Shown piece by piece: positions 1-7,501 of a DNA stretch of 16,003 bases. Position numbers and translations under genes: made by a program. Under the pieces are notes generated by a model, which saw nothing but the letters and a program-made list of their open reading frames with translations, made no database searches and was not told the DNA's origin. Source of the stretch: Pseudomonadota bacterium (GTDB lineage: Bacteria; Pseudomonadota; Alphaproteobacteria; Rhizobiales; Hyphomicrobiaceae). The stretch's first letter is position 1; every line of letters starts with the position of its first letter. Where the stretch lies: the NCBI GenBank assembly GCA_023430845.1, contig JAEYYJ010000094.1:1-16003 (forward strand), read 5' to 3'.

Positions 1-1535
1 ATGTCGCCAATGCCGGGCTGATGGCGATCGTGACCTACTGGGGACACGCGCTCGGCATCAGCATCGAGACGGACATGCGCGCCAAGGCCTTCGATCATCT
101 GCAGAAGCTGTCGTTCCGCTACTTCGATAACATGCAGACCGGTCACCTGATCACGCATGTCACGAAGGATCTCGAGGAAGTTGGCGAGATCGCCCACCAC
201 GGGCCGGAGGATGTATTCATTGCCGTCATGACGTTCATCGGCGCCTTCGTCCTGATGTTCGTCGTCCAATGGAAGCTGGCACTCATCAGCGCGATCATCG
301 TGCCGTTCATGACGTGGCTCGTCGCGCGGTACGGCGCACGAATGACCCATAACTGGGAGAGGCTCTTCCGGCAGGTTGGAAATTTCAACACGCGCATCGA
401 GGAGAGTGTTGGCGGAATCCGAGTCGTCAAGGCATTCACCAACGAAGATCATGAGCGCAGGCTCTTTGCGCGCGACAACGAGAGCTACAAAAAGACCAAG
501 CTCAACGCGTACGCCTACATGACCGCCAGCGTCACGTTGAGCTATCTCAGTACGCGGTTGGTGCAACTCATCGTTATGGTCGCGGGAGCGTGGTTCGTCA
601 TTGTGGGCGAGCTGACCTACGGCGGTCTCATCAGCTTCATTCTCCTCATCGACGTGTTCCTGCGTCCGATCGACAAGATCACGTCGGTGCTGGAGAGTTA
701 CCCCAAGGGAGTAGCTGGTTTCAGGCGCTATATGCGGCTGCTGGATACGGCTCCTGATATCGCGGACGCGCCCGGTGCCATCGCCGTCAGTGGCCTCAAA
801 GGCGACATTGTCTTCAAGGACGTCGATTTCAGCTACTCGGACAATCGCAAGATTCTCTCGCGGTTGAACCTTGCCGTCGGCAGTGGCGAAACCGTCGCCC
901 TCGTCGGGCCTTCCGGTGCCGGTAAGACGACGATCTGCTCTCTGGTGCCGCGCTTCTATGAGATCGATGCCGGCGCCATCACGATCGATGGCATCGATAT
1001 TCGCGCGATGACGCAGGCTTCGCTGCGTGCTCAGATCGGCATCGTTCAGCAGGACGTGTTCCTGTTCGGCGGATCCATCCGCGAGAACATTGCGTACGGA
1101 AATCTGGCAGCATCCGAGAGCGAGATCGTCGAGGCCGTGCGGCGTGCGAGGCTCGACTCGCTTATCGCGTCGCTACCGGACGGTCTCGATACGCTCGTCG
1201 GCGAGAGAGGCATCAAACTCTCGGGAGGGCAGAAGCAGCGTGTCGCCATAGCCCGCATTTTCCTGAAGAACCCGCCGATCCTCATCCTGGATGAGGCGAC
1301 CTCGGCACTCGACAGCGCAACTGAGCTCGCCATCCAGCAATCGCTGATGGAGCTCTCGGTCGGGCGAACGACGCTGGTCATCGCCCACCGGCTCGCGACC
1401 ATCCAGCACGCGGATCGGATCGTCGTCATCGACGAGAGCGGGATCGTCGAGGAGGGGAGCCACGAGGCTCTATTGGAGCGCGACAGTGCCTACGCGCGTC
1501 TCCACCGTGCGCAGTTCGGATTGCTGACCGCCTGA
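1..1535 (+). CDS. ABC transporter, fused permease/ATPase (5' end outside window)
   Basis: This is an exporter-fold ABC half-transporter with a membrane domain followed by a nucleotide-binding domain. The frame stays open to the left edge, and the first transmembrane helix expected of the family is missing, so the gene begins upstream. The first in-window ATG, at 21, is probably internal. Counting from it, hydrophobic segments lie near residues 66-102 and 170-215. Walker A is GPSGAGKTT (296-304), the Q-loop is at QQDVFLF, the signature is LSGGQ (400-404), Walker B is ILILDE (420-425) and the switch His is in AHR (456). All catalytic elements are intact. The protein would act in the inner membrane as a homodimer or with a partner not seen here. 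Its + strand neighbours are an RpiR-type regulator and a TonB receptor. Some exporter-fold ABC proteins import siderophores (YbtPQ, IrtAB), so a linked uptake role is possible but is inference. Lipid or drug export is the alternative. Confidence 0.9.
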   Translation, partial: VANAGLMAIVTYWGHALGISIETDMRAKAFDHLQKLSFRYFDNMQTGHLITHVTKDLEEVGEIAHHGPEDVFIAVMTFIGAFVLMFVVQWKLALISAIIVPFMTWLVARYGARMTHNWERLFRQVGNFNTRIEESVGGIRVVKAFTNEDHERRLFARDNESYKKTKLNAYAYMTASVTLSYLSTRLVQLIVMVAGAWFVIVGELTYGGLISFILLIDVFLRPIDKITSVLESYPKGVAGFRRYMRLLDTAPDIADAPGAIAVSGLKGDIVFKDVDFSYSDNRKILSRLNLAVGSGETVALVGPSGAGKTTICSLVPRFYEIDAGAITIDGIDIRAMTQASLRAQIGIVQQDVFLFGGSIRENIAYGNLAASESEIVEAVRRARLDSLIASLPDGLDTLVGERGIKLSGGQKQRVAIARIFLKNPPILILDEATSALDSATELAIQQSLMELSVGRTTLVIAHRLATIQHADRIVVIDESGIVEEGSHEALLERDSAYARLHRAQFGLLTA

Positions 1536-1655
1536 CCTTGCGGGCGTGTGGCGCAGGTGCGCCGGTCCAGGCGTGTCGGGTAGTGCGCTGAAATAATTCG
1601 ATAAATATGCTCATTCTCCATTCGCCCTAGAAAACATGACGGGAATAGTAAAGAA

Positions 1656-1666
1656 TGTAGTAGTGA
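1656..1666 (+). promoter_or_regulatory. Candidate operator TGTAGTAGTGA upstream of the RpiR-type gene
   Basis: TGTAGTAGTGA lies 18 bases before the regulator start codon. A 10/11 match in the opposite orientation lies in the other intergenic space of this locus (2610-2620). The half-site TGTAGT resembles that known for the RpiR-family regulator HexR, which suggests autoregulation. Only two sites support this and neither is a clean palindrome. Confidence 0.3.
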
Positions 1667-1684
1667 CCTTAGCAGGGTGTAGGG

Positions 1685-2551
1685 ATGTCCACGATAGATA
1701 CGCCGAACGATAAGCTGAGTGGCCGAATTCGGGCGCGCGCACGCTCGCTATCGCCCTCGCTCACCCGGGTGCTCGAGTTTATCGATACGCACCGCCACGA
1801 TGCCATGACCAAGTCGGCGGTCGAACTCGCCGCTGCGATCGGGACCTCGGATGCCACGGTGATCCGTGCCGTGCAGGCGGCCGGCTTCGACGGCTTGCGC
1901 GAGCTCAGGGAAGCGCTGGCGACAGCATCGGGCACCGGTCGAACTCCAGCCGATACGATCACGCGAACATTCGAGCAGGTGAAGGAGCGGTCTGCGACAG
2001 TCGTCGATCAGGTATTCTATGACCATCGCGAAGCCTTCAGCGTGCTCGAGGGTGACGAGGCGCGCGCGCGCATATTCGCGGCCATAGACTGCCTCGCGCC
2101 CGCAAGCCGCGTGGGCGTATTCGGAGGCGGCGCGACCGCATTTCTCGGGCGGTATCTGGCGCTCTCGCTCAGTCAGATAGGGCGCTCCACGGTCGTATTC
2201 GACGGCTACATGTCGCCGCTTCCCGAGCAGCTTCTGGAGATGCGCAACGTCGATGCCGTTCTCATGCTGGCTTTCGGCGGTCCTTACAAGGAAGCCTCAT
2301 CGACGATGGCGGAGGCACGGCGTTTCAAGATTCCCGTCGTTCTCATCACCGACTCGACGGAGCATGTCCTTGCCCGCCACGCTAGCGTCGTCGTGCCCGT
2401 GATGTGCAGTCAGGCGGGACGCATCATCCTCCATGGCACGACTCTCGTCTGCCTGGAGGCGATCGTCATGGGCATTATTGCAGACGATCCGACGGGAACG
2501 CTTTCGACGCTGGAAAGACTGAGAGAACTGCGCCTCGCTATCCGTCGATGA
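1685..2551 (+). CDS. MurR/RpiR-family transcriptional regulator (HTH + SIS)
   Basis: This is a 288-residue cytoplasmic DNA-binding regulator of usual family length. The N-terminal HTH_6 domain covers about residues 10-80, with the helix-turn-helix near 43-68 (ELAAAIGTSDATVIRAVQAA). The SIS domain covers about 130-250, with the glycine-rich start VGVFGGGATAF and the strand VVLITDSTEHV. In this family SIS domains usually sense phosphorylated sugars, but no sugar gene is visible. The gene lies between an ABC transporter and a TonB receptor on the same strand, so local control of uptake is the simplest inference. The start at 1685 has only a weak ribosome site (AGGG close to the ATG). The 149-base gap upstream is AT-richer than its surroundings and probably holds the promoter. 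The family call is firm; the effector and the target are unknown. Confidence 0.88.
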   Translation: MSTIDTPNDKLSGRIRARARSLSPSLTRVLEFIDTHRHDAMTKSAVELAAAIGTSDATVIRAVQAAGFDGLRELREALATASGTGRTPADTITRTFEQVKERSATVVDQVFYDHREAFSVLEGDEARARIFAAIDCLAPASRVGVFGGGATAFLGRYLALSLSQIGRSTVVFDGYMSPLPEQLLEMRNVDAVLMLAFGGPYKEASSTMAEARRFKIPVVLITDSTEHVLARHASVVVPVMCSQAGRIILHGTTLVCLEAIVMGIIADDPTGTLSTLERLRELRLAIRR

Positions 2552-2609
2552 GCGCTGTGTCAATTCTGCACCGTCGATTGCCTTTGTCTGATCCGCTCGA
2601 TGAAATTGT

Positions 2610-2620
2610 TTACTACTACA
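2610..2620 (-). promoter_or_regulatory. Candidate operator TGTAGTAGTAA upstream of the TonB receptor
   Basis: Read on the - strand this is TGTAGTAGTAA, matching 10 of 11 bases with the site before the regulator gene. It lies about 140 bases upstream of the receptor ATG in a 208-base gap. The same gap holds the 11-base direct repeat GCCAGCCAGCC (2651-2661 and 2680-2690). A role as binding site of the neighbouring regulator is inference. Confidence 0.3.
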
Positions 2621-2759
2621 GTCGGCAATCAGAAATCTGGCTCTGCTTCCGCCAGCCAGCCACCGCCCAAGTGACGCTAGCCAGCCAGCCGCGTTCGAAG
2701 CTGGAGCTGCGAGAGGTCGTTCTCAGTGGCTTCGCTAGCAGCTCACTTGGAGAAGACCA

Positions 2760-4841
2760 ATGCGCCACGTCGGGAATAACCTATCGCGATCGGTGACGAT
2801 CGTCGTCAGCGCCGCGCTTGCATATGGATTGGCGGGCGCATCGACGGCGGTGGCGCAGCAGCAGCCGACGACATTGCCGTCGCTCGAAGTGCAGACCAAG
2901 AAAGCCGCCAAGAAGCGCCGGGCCCCTGCTGCCAAAGCGGCGGCGCCGGCGCCCGCACCGGCACCTGCTCAACCCGCTGAGGAGGTGACGCGGCCGCCCA
3001 TCACGGTATCGGGCCCGCCGAGCATCGGCGCGAACTCGGTCGACATCACATCACAGGATCTCGAGCGGCTGAATCCGACCGATATCAAGCGCGTGTTCTC
3101 CGAACAGCCGGGCATACTCGTCGGCAGTTCGTTGCCCATGTCGCAGAAGGTATATGTCCACGGTATCGAGGAAACCGCGCTTGCGGTCACCATCGACGGT
3201 GCTGCTCAGAACAACAAGATATTCCATCACAACGCGACGAACTTCATCGATCCGAGCCTGCTGAAGGCCGTGAGGGTCGATGCCGGTGTGGCGCCGGCAG
3301 ATGCCGGCTTCGGCGCGCTGGCAGGCTCGATCGTCTACGAGACTAAGGACGTACGCGACCTTATGGACCGTGATGGTCTCGGCGGCTTCGCGAAGACGCA
3401 GTTCAACACGAATGGCCGCGTATTCACCAATAGCCTGGCCGGCTACGGCATGGCGAAGGGCTTCGAGGTTCTCGGCTATTTCACGATCGGCGATGGCGAC
3501 AATTTCAAAGCCGGAAATGGAGACACTGTCGGCGGAACAGAGACCGATTTCTGGAGTGGCCTCGCGAAGTTCGCCTATCAAGCCCCGAGCGGCGACCGCT
3601 TCGAGATCAGCCACGATCGCCTCAGCGACGATGCCATGAGGCCCTATCGCGCCAACTTCTCGATGCCGCCGACGGGGCCTGCCGAACCTCTGTTCAGGCG
3701 CTATAATATCGACCGGCGCACCACGGTCTTCAACTATAGCGATGCCACGCCTCAGGGGTGGTGGGATCCGAAAATCGTGCTCGCTCATAGCGAGACAGAG
3801 CTGCGCACACCGTTTGTCCATCGCGTAACCGGTGCTATCTCACCGACCTACGGCAAATCCGAGAGCCTCAATGGCAAGGCCGAGAACAAATTCTCCTTCG
3901 CCGCCGGAAATGTCATTGCCGGTGTCGACTTCATCAAGCGCCGCGCCGCGCTCGACTACCCTGGCGAGTATCCGCGGGAGAAGAGCGATGTCATGGGAGC
4001 CTATGCTCAGGCCCGCCTCGAGCCGGTCGCAGGCACGCGTCTCTCGTTCGGCGGGCGCGCTGACCATCAGTGGTTCACAGGTGCGGATGGGAACACAGAG
4101 GACGATGGCGGGCTCAGCGGGAACATCTCGTTCGAGCAGGATCTGATCGGACGTTTCCTGACGGTCAAGGCCGGCTACTCCCATGTCTGGGCCGGCATCA
4201 TGCTGGCCGAGAATTTCATCATGGATCCGAGCTGGGACTACAGCGGTGGTCTCAGGGCCGCAGTGGCCGACAACGTCAACGCGGGCCTGATCGCGCGCTA
4301 CAAGGGGTGGACATTCGAAGGAAGTGTTTTCCGGTCCGAGATCGCCGACGCGCGCGTCCGAATGATCTCGCGAGACGTGGAGTCGGAGGGTTACGAGCTC
4401 GGTGTCGGTTATGATTGGGGCAACGGCTTTCTGCGTGTGAAGTACGCGGATATCAAAGTCCTGATCGATGGCGAGCCTGCGGACTCCGACACGGGAACGT
4501 ATCTCGCCACGCCGTCCGGGAGGTTCATCACGATCACGGGCGTGCACAAGTTCGAAGGCACAGGTTTTACCGTCGGCGCGGATGCCAAGATTGCTCCGGA
4601 GTACGACTTCGTGATCGCCGGCTCACCGCCGTACGAGGGCTACAAGGTCTTCAACGCTTTCGTCGAGTACAAGCCGAACACGCCGGTCGATCTGACCTTC
4701 CGCCTGGACGTCCGGAATATCTTCAACGAGACGTATGCCGAGCGTGCGACGTACGGTCAGGAGTGGATCATCACTGACAACGTCACGCCCCTTTACGAGC
4801 CCGGCCGATCGTTCATCTTGAGCGCGACGGCGAAGTTCTGA
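2760..4841 (+). CDS. TonB-dependent outer-membrane receptor
   Basis: This 693-residue receptor has the length and layout of TonB-dependent transporters for iron chelates or heme. Residues 1-32 form a signal peptide ending AVA before QQQ. Residues 47-73 are a Lys/Ala/Pro-rich linker (KKAAKKRRAP, then APAPAPAPAQ). Candidate TonB boxes are near SLEVQT (41-46) and ITVSG (81-85). The plug domain covers about 92-195 and includes VYVHGIEETALAVTIDGAAQ and the VRVDAG...GFGALAGSI stretch. The rest is a beta-barrel, with LDVRNIFNETYAE near the end and a terminal Phe as needed for outer-membrane insertion. TTGGAGAAG just upstream supports the start. It would bind ligand at the cell surface and import it using TonB-ExbBD energy. 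The substrate cannot be fixed from sequence; the YRAN motif is only loosely like the FRAP motif of heme receptors. A hairpin follows the stop. Confidence 0.9.
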   Translation: MRHVGNNLSRSVTIVVSAALAYGLAGASTAVAQQQPTTLPSLEVQTKKAAKKRRAPAAKAAAPAPAPAPAQPAEEVTRPPITVSGPPSIGANSVDITSQDLERLNPTDIKRVFSEQPGILVGSSLPMSQKVYVHGIEETALAVTIDGAAQNNKIFHHNATNFIDPSLLKAVRVDAGVAPADAGFGALAGSIVYETKDVRDLMDRDGLGGFAKTQFNTNGRVFTNSLAGYGMAKGFEVLGYFTIGDGDNFKAGNGDTVGGTETDFWSGLAKFAYQAPSGDRFEISHDRLSDDAMRPYRANFSMPPTGPAEPLFRRYNIDRRTTVFNYSDATPQGWWDPKIVLAHSETELRTPFVHRVTGAISPTYGKSESLNGKAENKFSFAAGNVIAGVDFIKRRAALDYPGEYPREKSDVMGAYAQARLEPVAGTRLSFGGRADHQWFTGADGNTEDDGGLSGNISFEQDLIGRFLTVKAGYSHVWAGIMLAENFIMDPSWDYSGGLRAAVADNVNAGLIARYKGWTFEGSVFRSEIADARVRMISRDVESEGYELGVGYDWGNGFLRVKYADIKVLIDGEPADSDTGTYLATPSGRFITITGVHKFEGTGFTVGADAKIAPEYDFVIAGSPPYEGYKVFNAFVEYKPNTPVDLTFRLDVRNIFNETYAERATYGQEWIITDNVTPLYEPGRSFILSATAKF

Positions 4842-4863
4842 TGGTCTGAGCAGAGAATGTCAT

Positions 4864-4892
4864 GCGCGTAATCGCCAAGCGCGGTTACGCGC
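4864..4892 (+). terminator. Hairpin after the TonB receptor gene
   Basis: GCGCGTAA (4864-4871) pairs perfectly with TTACGCGC (4885-4892) across a 13-base loop that can form a small inner CGC/GCG stem. GTTCTCTTTG follows, a modest T-rich tail. It starts 23 bases after the receptor stop, so it probably ends that transcript. The rest of the 241-base gap to 5082 holds only the tRNA-type terminator and the att copy listed separately. Confidence 0.55.
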
Positions 4893-5007
4893 GTTCTCTT
4901 TGTCGGTTGGCAGACTTGTCGAGCGGCGGGGTGTATCGCGAAACGCGCTGACAGAGCGACTACGTCACCCACCTTGAGCTTGGATTCGCGATGCCGGAAA
5001 AATATAA

Positions 5008-5036
5008 CCCGCGCATATCAATAAATTAGGCGCGGG
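5008..5036 (-). terminator. Intrinsic terminator, - strand; probable displaced tRNA-Ser terminator
   Basis: On the - strand the stem CCCGCGC/GCGCGGG with a 15-base AT-rich loop is followed directly by TTATATTTTT, a textbook intrinsic terminator. It lies three bases beyond the outermost copy of the tRNA-Ser 3' end (5040-5054). No - strand gene end is close: the nearest, the HepT-like stop at 5334, is about 300 bases away with a + strand gene between. Its position and strand fit the original terminator of tRNA-Ser(CGA), separated from the gene by later insertions. Confidence 0.7.
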
Positions 5037-5039
5037 CGA

Positions 5040-5054
5040 CTGGCGGAGAGGGAG
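5040..5054. repeat. Attachment-site copy A (tRNA-Ser 3' end duplicate), outer boundary
   Basis: CTGGCGGAGAGGGAG is identical to the 3' end of the tRNA-Ser gene at 12953-12967 and to a third copy at 10681-10695, all in the same orientation. The bases that follow (TCGAACTCGCG) still look like a damaged T-arm. This is the duplicate expected at the far end of an element inserted into a tRNA gene. Confidence 0.8.
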
Positions 5055-5082
5055 TCGAACTCGCGAACGTCTACTGAGGTCT

Positions 5083-5295
5083 ATGTTTGTCCTCAAGAGA
5101 CTGACAAATCATAACGACAGCTTGGTCAACTTGGCTCGCATCGTGTCGATCGAGCCGTGGGGACAGGATGGCTGCATGCTGCGCTTCGGAAGCAGCGACA
5201 AAAATCATTGCGTCTTCGTCGATCACCGTCCGGAAGAGATCTTGTTCCTGCCACGGGTCCATCCAGCCCCCAAAGGCGAACTGATAGGATGGTAA
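5083..5295 (+). CDS. Small hypothetical protein, 70 residues
   Basis: This short protein begins MFVLKRLTNHNDSLVNLARI and ends PKGELIGW. It has alternating hydrophobic residues and no signal peptide, membrane segment or cysteine cluster. The pattern of a short LTNHNDSLVNLARIVSIEP segment followed by a strand and EEI is loosely like FlbD-type small proteins, but this is too weak for a call. The ATG at 5083 has GAGGT only two or three bases upstream, closer than is ideal. It is the first gene inside att copy A and is convergent with the HepT-like gene. No better start or longer frame is seen. A function cannot be assigned. Confidence 0.5.
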   Translation: MFVLKRLTNHNDSLVNLARIVSIEPWGQDGCMLRFGSSDKNHCVFVDHRPEEILFLPRVHPAPKGELIGW

Positions 5296-5333
5296 CGCTC
5301 ACATCTAGCCATCGCCCGCGCCGCGCGAGCAGG

Positions 5334-5687
5334 TCAGGATTTGCTTTGAAGCTTCGCGATCGCCGCCTCGCAGGATAGGCGTAGCGGTGGCAGGTGTTCG
5401 GTGATGGTCTGCCAGATGGTCTGCTTGACTATGTTCGGATAGTCGTGGCGCAGCCAATTGCCGATACCTCGGATGTCACTCCACGGCTGGTCAGGAGCGA
5501 GTTCCTCCGCGAGCAGGCCGAGCTTGGTGGCGGCCTCGCTGATGCGAGATAGGCAGCGCTCGCTCGCATCATAGATCAGATGATTGGAGAAGAAGTCCTC
5601 TTCGCTCATGCCCTGCGTGTAGCCGGCGATGGCGTCGATGTTGTAGATGATGTCGCCGAAGCGCTTCTGAGGATCGCTAGAAGGCAA
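5334..5687 (-). CDS. HepT-like HEPN protein (DUF86), putative toxin RNase
   Basis: This 117-residue all-helical protein of the HepT/DUF86 family is predicted to be the toxin of a HEPN/MNT (type VII) toxin-antitoxin pair. Such toxins cut RNA as dimers and are silenced when the partner transferase modifies a Tyr near the active site. The conserved segment is WSDIRGIGNWLRHDYPNI (residues 69-86). The usual RNxxxH reads GNWLRH here, so the standard Arg position is Gly76, while H81 and Y83 are kept and Arg occurs at 73 and 80. RG-x-GN-x-LRH-x-Y is a recognisable variant of the family. The start codon is TTG, with AAGGA eight bases upstream. The gene overlaps the end of the MNT gene by 11 bases, showing translational coupling. 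Activity is not certain given the altered motif. Confidence 0.82.
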   Translation of the reverse strand: MPSSDPQKRFGDIIYNIDAIAGYTQGMSEEDFFSNHLIYDASERCLSRISEAATKLGLLAEELAPDQPWSDIRGIGNWLRHDYPNIVKQTIWQTITEHLPPLRLSCEAAIAKLQSKS

Positions 5688-5979
5688 ACTGCCGGTCCTT
5701 GTCGATGGCGGTCTTGAGAGGGCCTGGCTCCCTGGGCTCGGGGATCACGTCCACGTTCACCTTGAGCAGCTCGGTAAGGCGGAGCTTGATGCGATCGAGC
5801 GCGCCGAAGGCGTAAAAGCCGCGGAACCGCTCGTTGAGGCGCACGGCCACGTCCACGTCCGAATGGGGGCCTGCCTCGTCGCGCGCGGTCGAGCCGAACA
5901 GCGCCACGCTCGCGGCGCCGAGCTCCTTCAGCTCGGCCTCGTGATGGCGGATGACGGCAATGGCAGTTTCACGCTGCAT
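5677..5979 (-). CDS. MNT-type nucleotidyltransferase, putative antitoxin
   Basis: This is a minimal nucleotidyltransferase of 100 residues starting MQRETAIAV. The signature GSTARDE (29-35) followed by SDVDVAV (40-46) supplies the GS motif and the paired Asp residues that bind metal and nucleotide. In HEPN/MNT pairs this enzyme transfers AMP groups to the HepT toxin and neutralises it. It is encoded first, with the toxin gene overlapping its last 11 bases, the usual order for these pairs. A longer frame from a GTG at 6021 exists, but residues 1-14 of that version do not look like the family. No ribosome site precedes either start; TATTGT six bases before the ATG could be a -10 box for a leaderless message. 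The gene is divergent from the HTH-ImmA gene. Confidence 0.85.
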   Translation of the reverse strand: MQRETAIAVIRHHEAELKELGAASVALFGSTARDEAGPHSDVDVAVRLNERFRGFYAFGALDRIKLRLTELLKVNVDVIPEPREPGPLKTAIDKDRQFAF

Positions 5980-6177
5980 GACTGCACAATAGCACAAGGA
6001 AGCAACTGGAAGAAGCTTCACACTGGCGTCGCCAGGTGCCGCTGTAGCGCGGCCAAGGTCCGCAAGTCCGGTCGGAGAGGGCTGGATGTCAAATTCTTCC
6101 TTTTAGGTTGAATTATGGAGCCGATTAGGCTACGTGGAAATGGGGATCGAGGGGAGGAGCAGCGAGGAGCGCGGACC

Positions 6178-7089
6178 ATGGCCACACTGACACCATTCGG
6201 GGTTGCAGTTCGGAAATTGCGATTAGAGAAGGGGCTTCGACTGGTCGATATGGCGAAGCCGCTGGGCATGAGCACGGCATTTCTCTCGGCTATCGAGACA
6301 GGCCGGAAGCCAATTCCCGATGGCCTTCTCAGTAAGATTTCGAGGTCGCTGGAATGGACCGCAGGTGAACTCGCGCTCGTGCGTAGGGCCATCGAGCAGT
6401 CGAGGAAGGAGGTGCGTCTCGACGGCAAGAGTGCGGAGGATCGAGAGCTGATCGCGGCATTCGCACGGAGCATAGACAAGGTGCCCGCCGCAACGATTAG
6501 TCAGCTCAAGAAGCTGCTCTTGAAGTCCGTGCAGAGCGAGGTGCCGTTCCAGCGCTCCCGTCGGGGTATTGTAGTGCCTCCCCTCGGGACCGCAGCGCTG
6601 CGTCAGTTCGCGGAGAGCGTTCGAGCAGCGTTCGTACCCGAGGAGCGCGTGGACTTCCCGATCATGGATGTGATCGAGTTCGGGATTGCTAGCGTTGCGG
6701 ATCCCAACTTCGTCTTCGATGTCCAGGAAGTCGAGGAGATGGGCGAGAATGAAGGATTAGTGCCGATCGGTGGATGCACGCTGATCCTGCGCAGAGATGT
6801 CTATGAGGGCGCATGCCAAGGTGGTCGTCGGCACCGATTCACGGCAAGCCACGAGCTTGGGCACTACCTCCTCCACCGCCATATCACCTTCGCGAGGGCG
6901 CGTTCAGACAGCGACAAGATCTACACAGATAGCGAGTGGCAAGCGGACACATTCGCAGGAACACTCTTGATGTCGCCGCGGCACGCAGCGTCATTCTCGA
7001 ACTCGGATGAGATGGCGGAGGCCTGCATCACGAGTCGAAGCGCGGCCAGCTGCATGTGGGAGAAATATAAGGAGGAGCGCATCATCTAG
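6178..7089 (+). CDS. XRE-family HTH / ImmA-IrrE zinc peptidase fusion protein
   Basis: This 303-residue protein has an N-terminal XRE helix-turn-helix (about residues 8-58: LRLVDMAKPLGMSTAFLSAI and PDGLLSKISRSLEW). A helical linker precedes a C-terminal ImmA/IrrE (COG2856) domain with the HELGH zinc motif (225-229) and the downstream acid E253 in EWQADTFA. Proteins of this build act as repressors or as proteases that remove repressors, and control mobile elements or toxin pairs. The start at 6178 has GAGGAG upstream; an ATG at 6115 would add 21 residues of unlikely composition. Its 5' end faces the MNT/HepT pair across about 200 bases, so it may set the expression of that pair or of the island. 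The targets are unknown. All zinc-binding residues are present. Confidence 0.87.
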   Translation: MATLTPFGVAVRKLRLEKGLRLVDMAKPLGMSTAFLSAIETGRKPIPDGLLSKISRSLEWTAGELALVRRAIEQSRKEVRLDGKSAEDRELIAAFARSIDKVPAATISQLKKLLLKSVQSEVPFQRSRRGIVVPPLGTAALRQFAESVRAAFVPEERVDFPIMDVIEFGIASVADPNFVFDVQEVEEMGENEGLVPIGGCTLILRRDVYEGACQGGRRHRFTASHELGHYLLHRHITFARARSDSDKIYTDSEWQADTFAGTLLMSPRHAASFSNSDEMAEACITSRSAASCMWEKYKEERII

Positions 7090-7278
7090 CGCAAGGTTCA
7101 AAAGATAAGGGCCAACGCCGCGAGGCATTAGCCCATATCGAACACCGGTATTCTTCACTGGGCTAGGGGCTCGCCGGTGAGGGAGCCACAAGCGCAGCTC
7201 AATTGGAAGCCTAAGCACCTTCTAGTTGTAATAATCGCTCGCGCTTGTCAAGGCGAACGTCGCCCCGGAGGCTTCAGC

Positions 7279-7416
7279 ATGGCTAAGAAGCTGGCTGATC
7301 CCCCTCCCGGATATCGGTACATGTTCCGCCCGTGGCGGTACTGTCCGAAAACCGGACGTCGGCTCTACGCGAGTGCGTATGGGCTGAGGGCGTGGCCGAT
7401 TTTGGTGCGCGCCTGA
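7279..7416 (+). CDS. Small hypothetical protein, 45 residues
   Basis: This very short gene has a strong ribosome site, GGAGG, seven bases before the ATG. The product begins MAKKLADPPPGYRYMFRPWR and ends AYGLRAWPILVRA. It is basic and rich in Tyr, Trp and Arg, with no signal peptide. Its pattern (PPGY, FRPWRY, TGRRLYA, KAWPI-like end) resembles small conserved proteins of proteobacterial accessory DNA, from memory and not tested. The frame is open further upstream to 7177, but the ribosome site argues for the inner start. A perfect nine-base stem-loop follows the stop by eight bases. About 190 bases without a clear gene separate it from the HTH-ImmA gene. Confidence 0.6.
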   Translation: MAKKLADPPPGYRYMFRPWRYCPKTGRRLYASAYGLRAWPILVRA

Positions 7417-7424
7417 CAAGAAAT

Positions 7425-7449
7425 GGCGGAGGGGCTAGGTCCCTCCGCC
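7425..7449. terminator. Strong hairpin between convergent genes
   Basis: GGCGGAGGG (7425-7433) and CCCTCCGCC (7441-7449) form a perfect nine-base stem with a seven-base loop. On the - strand it is followed by ATTTCTTG, and on the + strand by TCCAGAGC. It lies between the small + strand gene ending at 7416 and the - strand Cys-rich gene ending at 7561, so it probably ends transcription from one or both sides. The T content favours the - strand. Confidence 0.6.
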
Positions 7450-7501
7450 TCCAGAGCTACTCATGTACCGGACCTCCTCGCGCACGGATGGACGCAATAG
7501 C

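Noticed and set aside
1550..1563. GGCGCA/TGCGCC hairpin after the ABC gene as a terminator
   Set aside because: The pairing leaves only two loop bases if fully formed and no T-run follows, so it is not listed as a terminator.
3051..3821. A 256-codon - strand open frame inside the TonB receptor gene
   Set aside because: It is a shadow of the receptor frame in GC-rich DNA: the receptor has clear family motifs throughout and the antisense frame has none.
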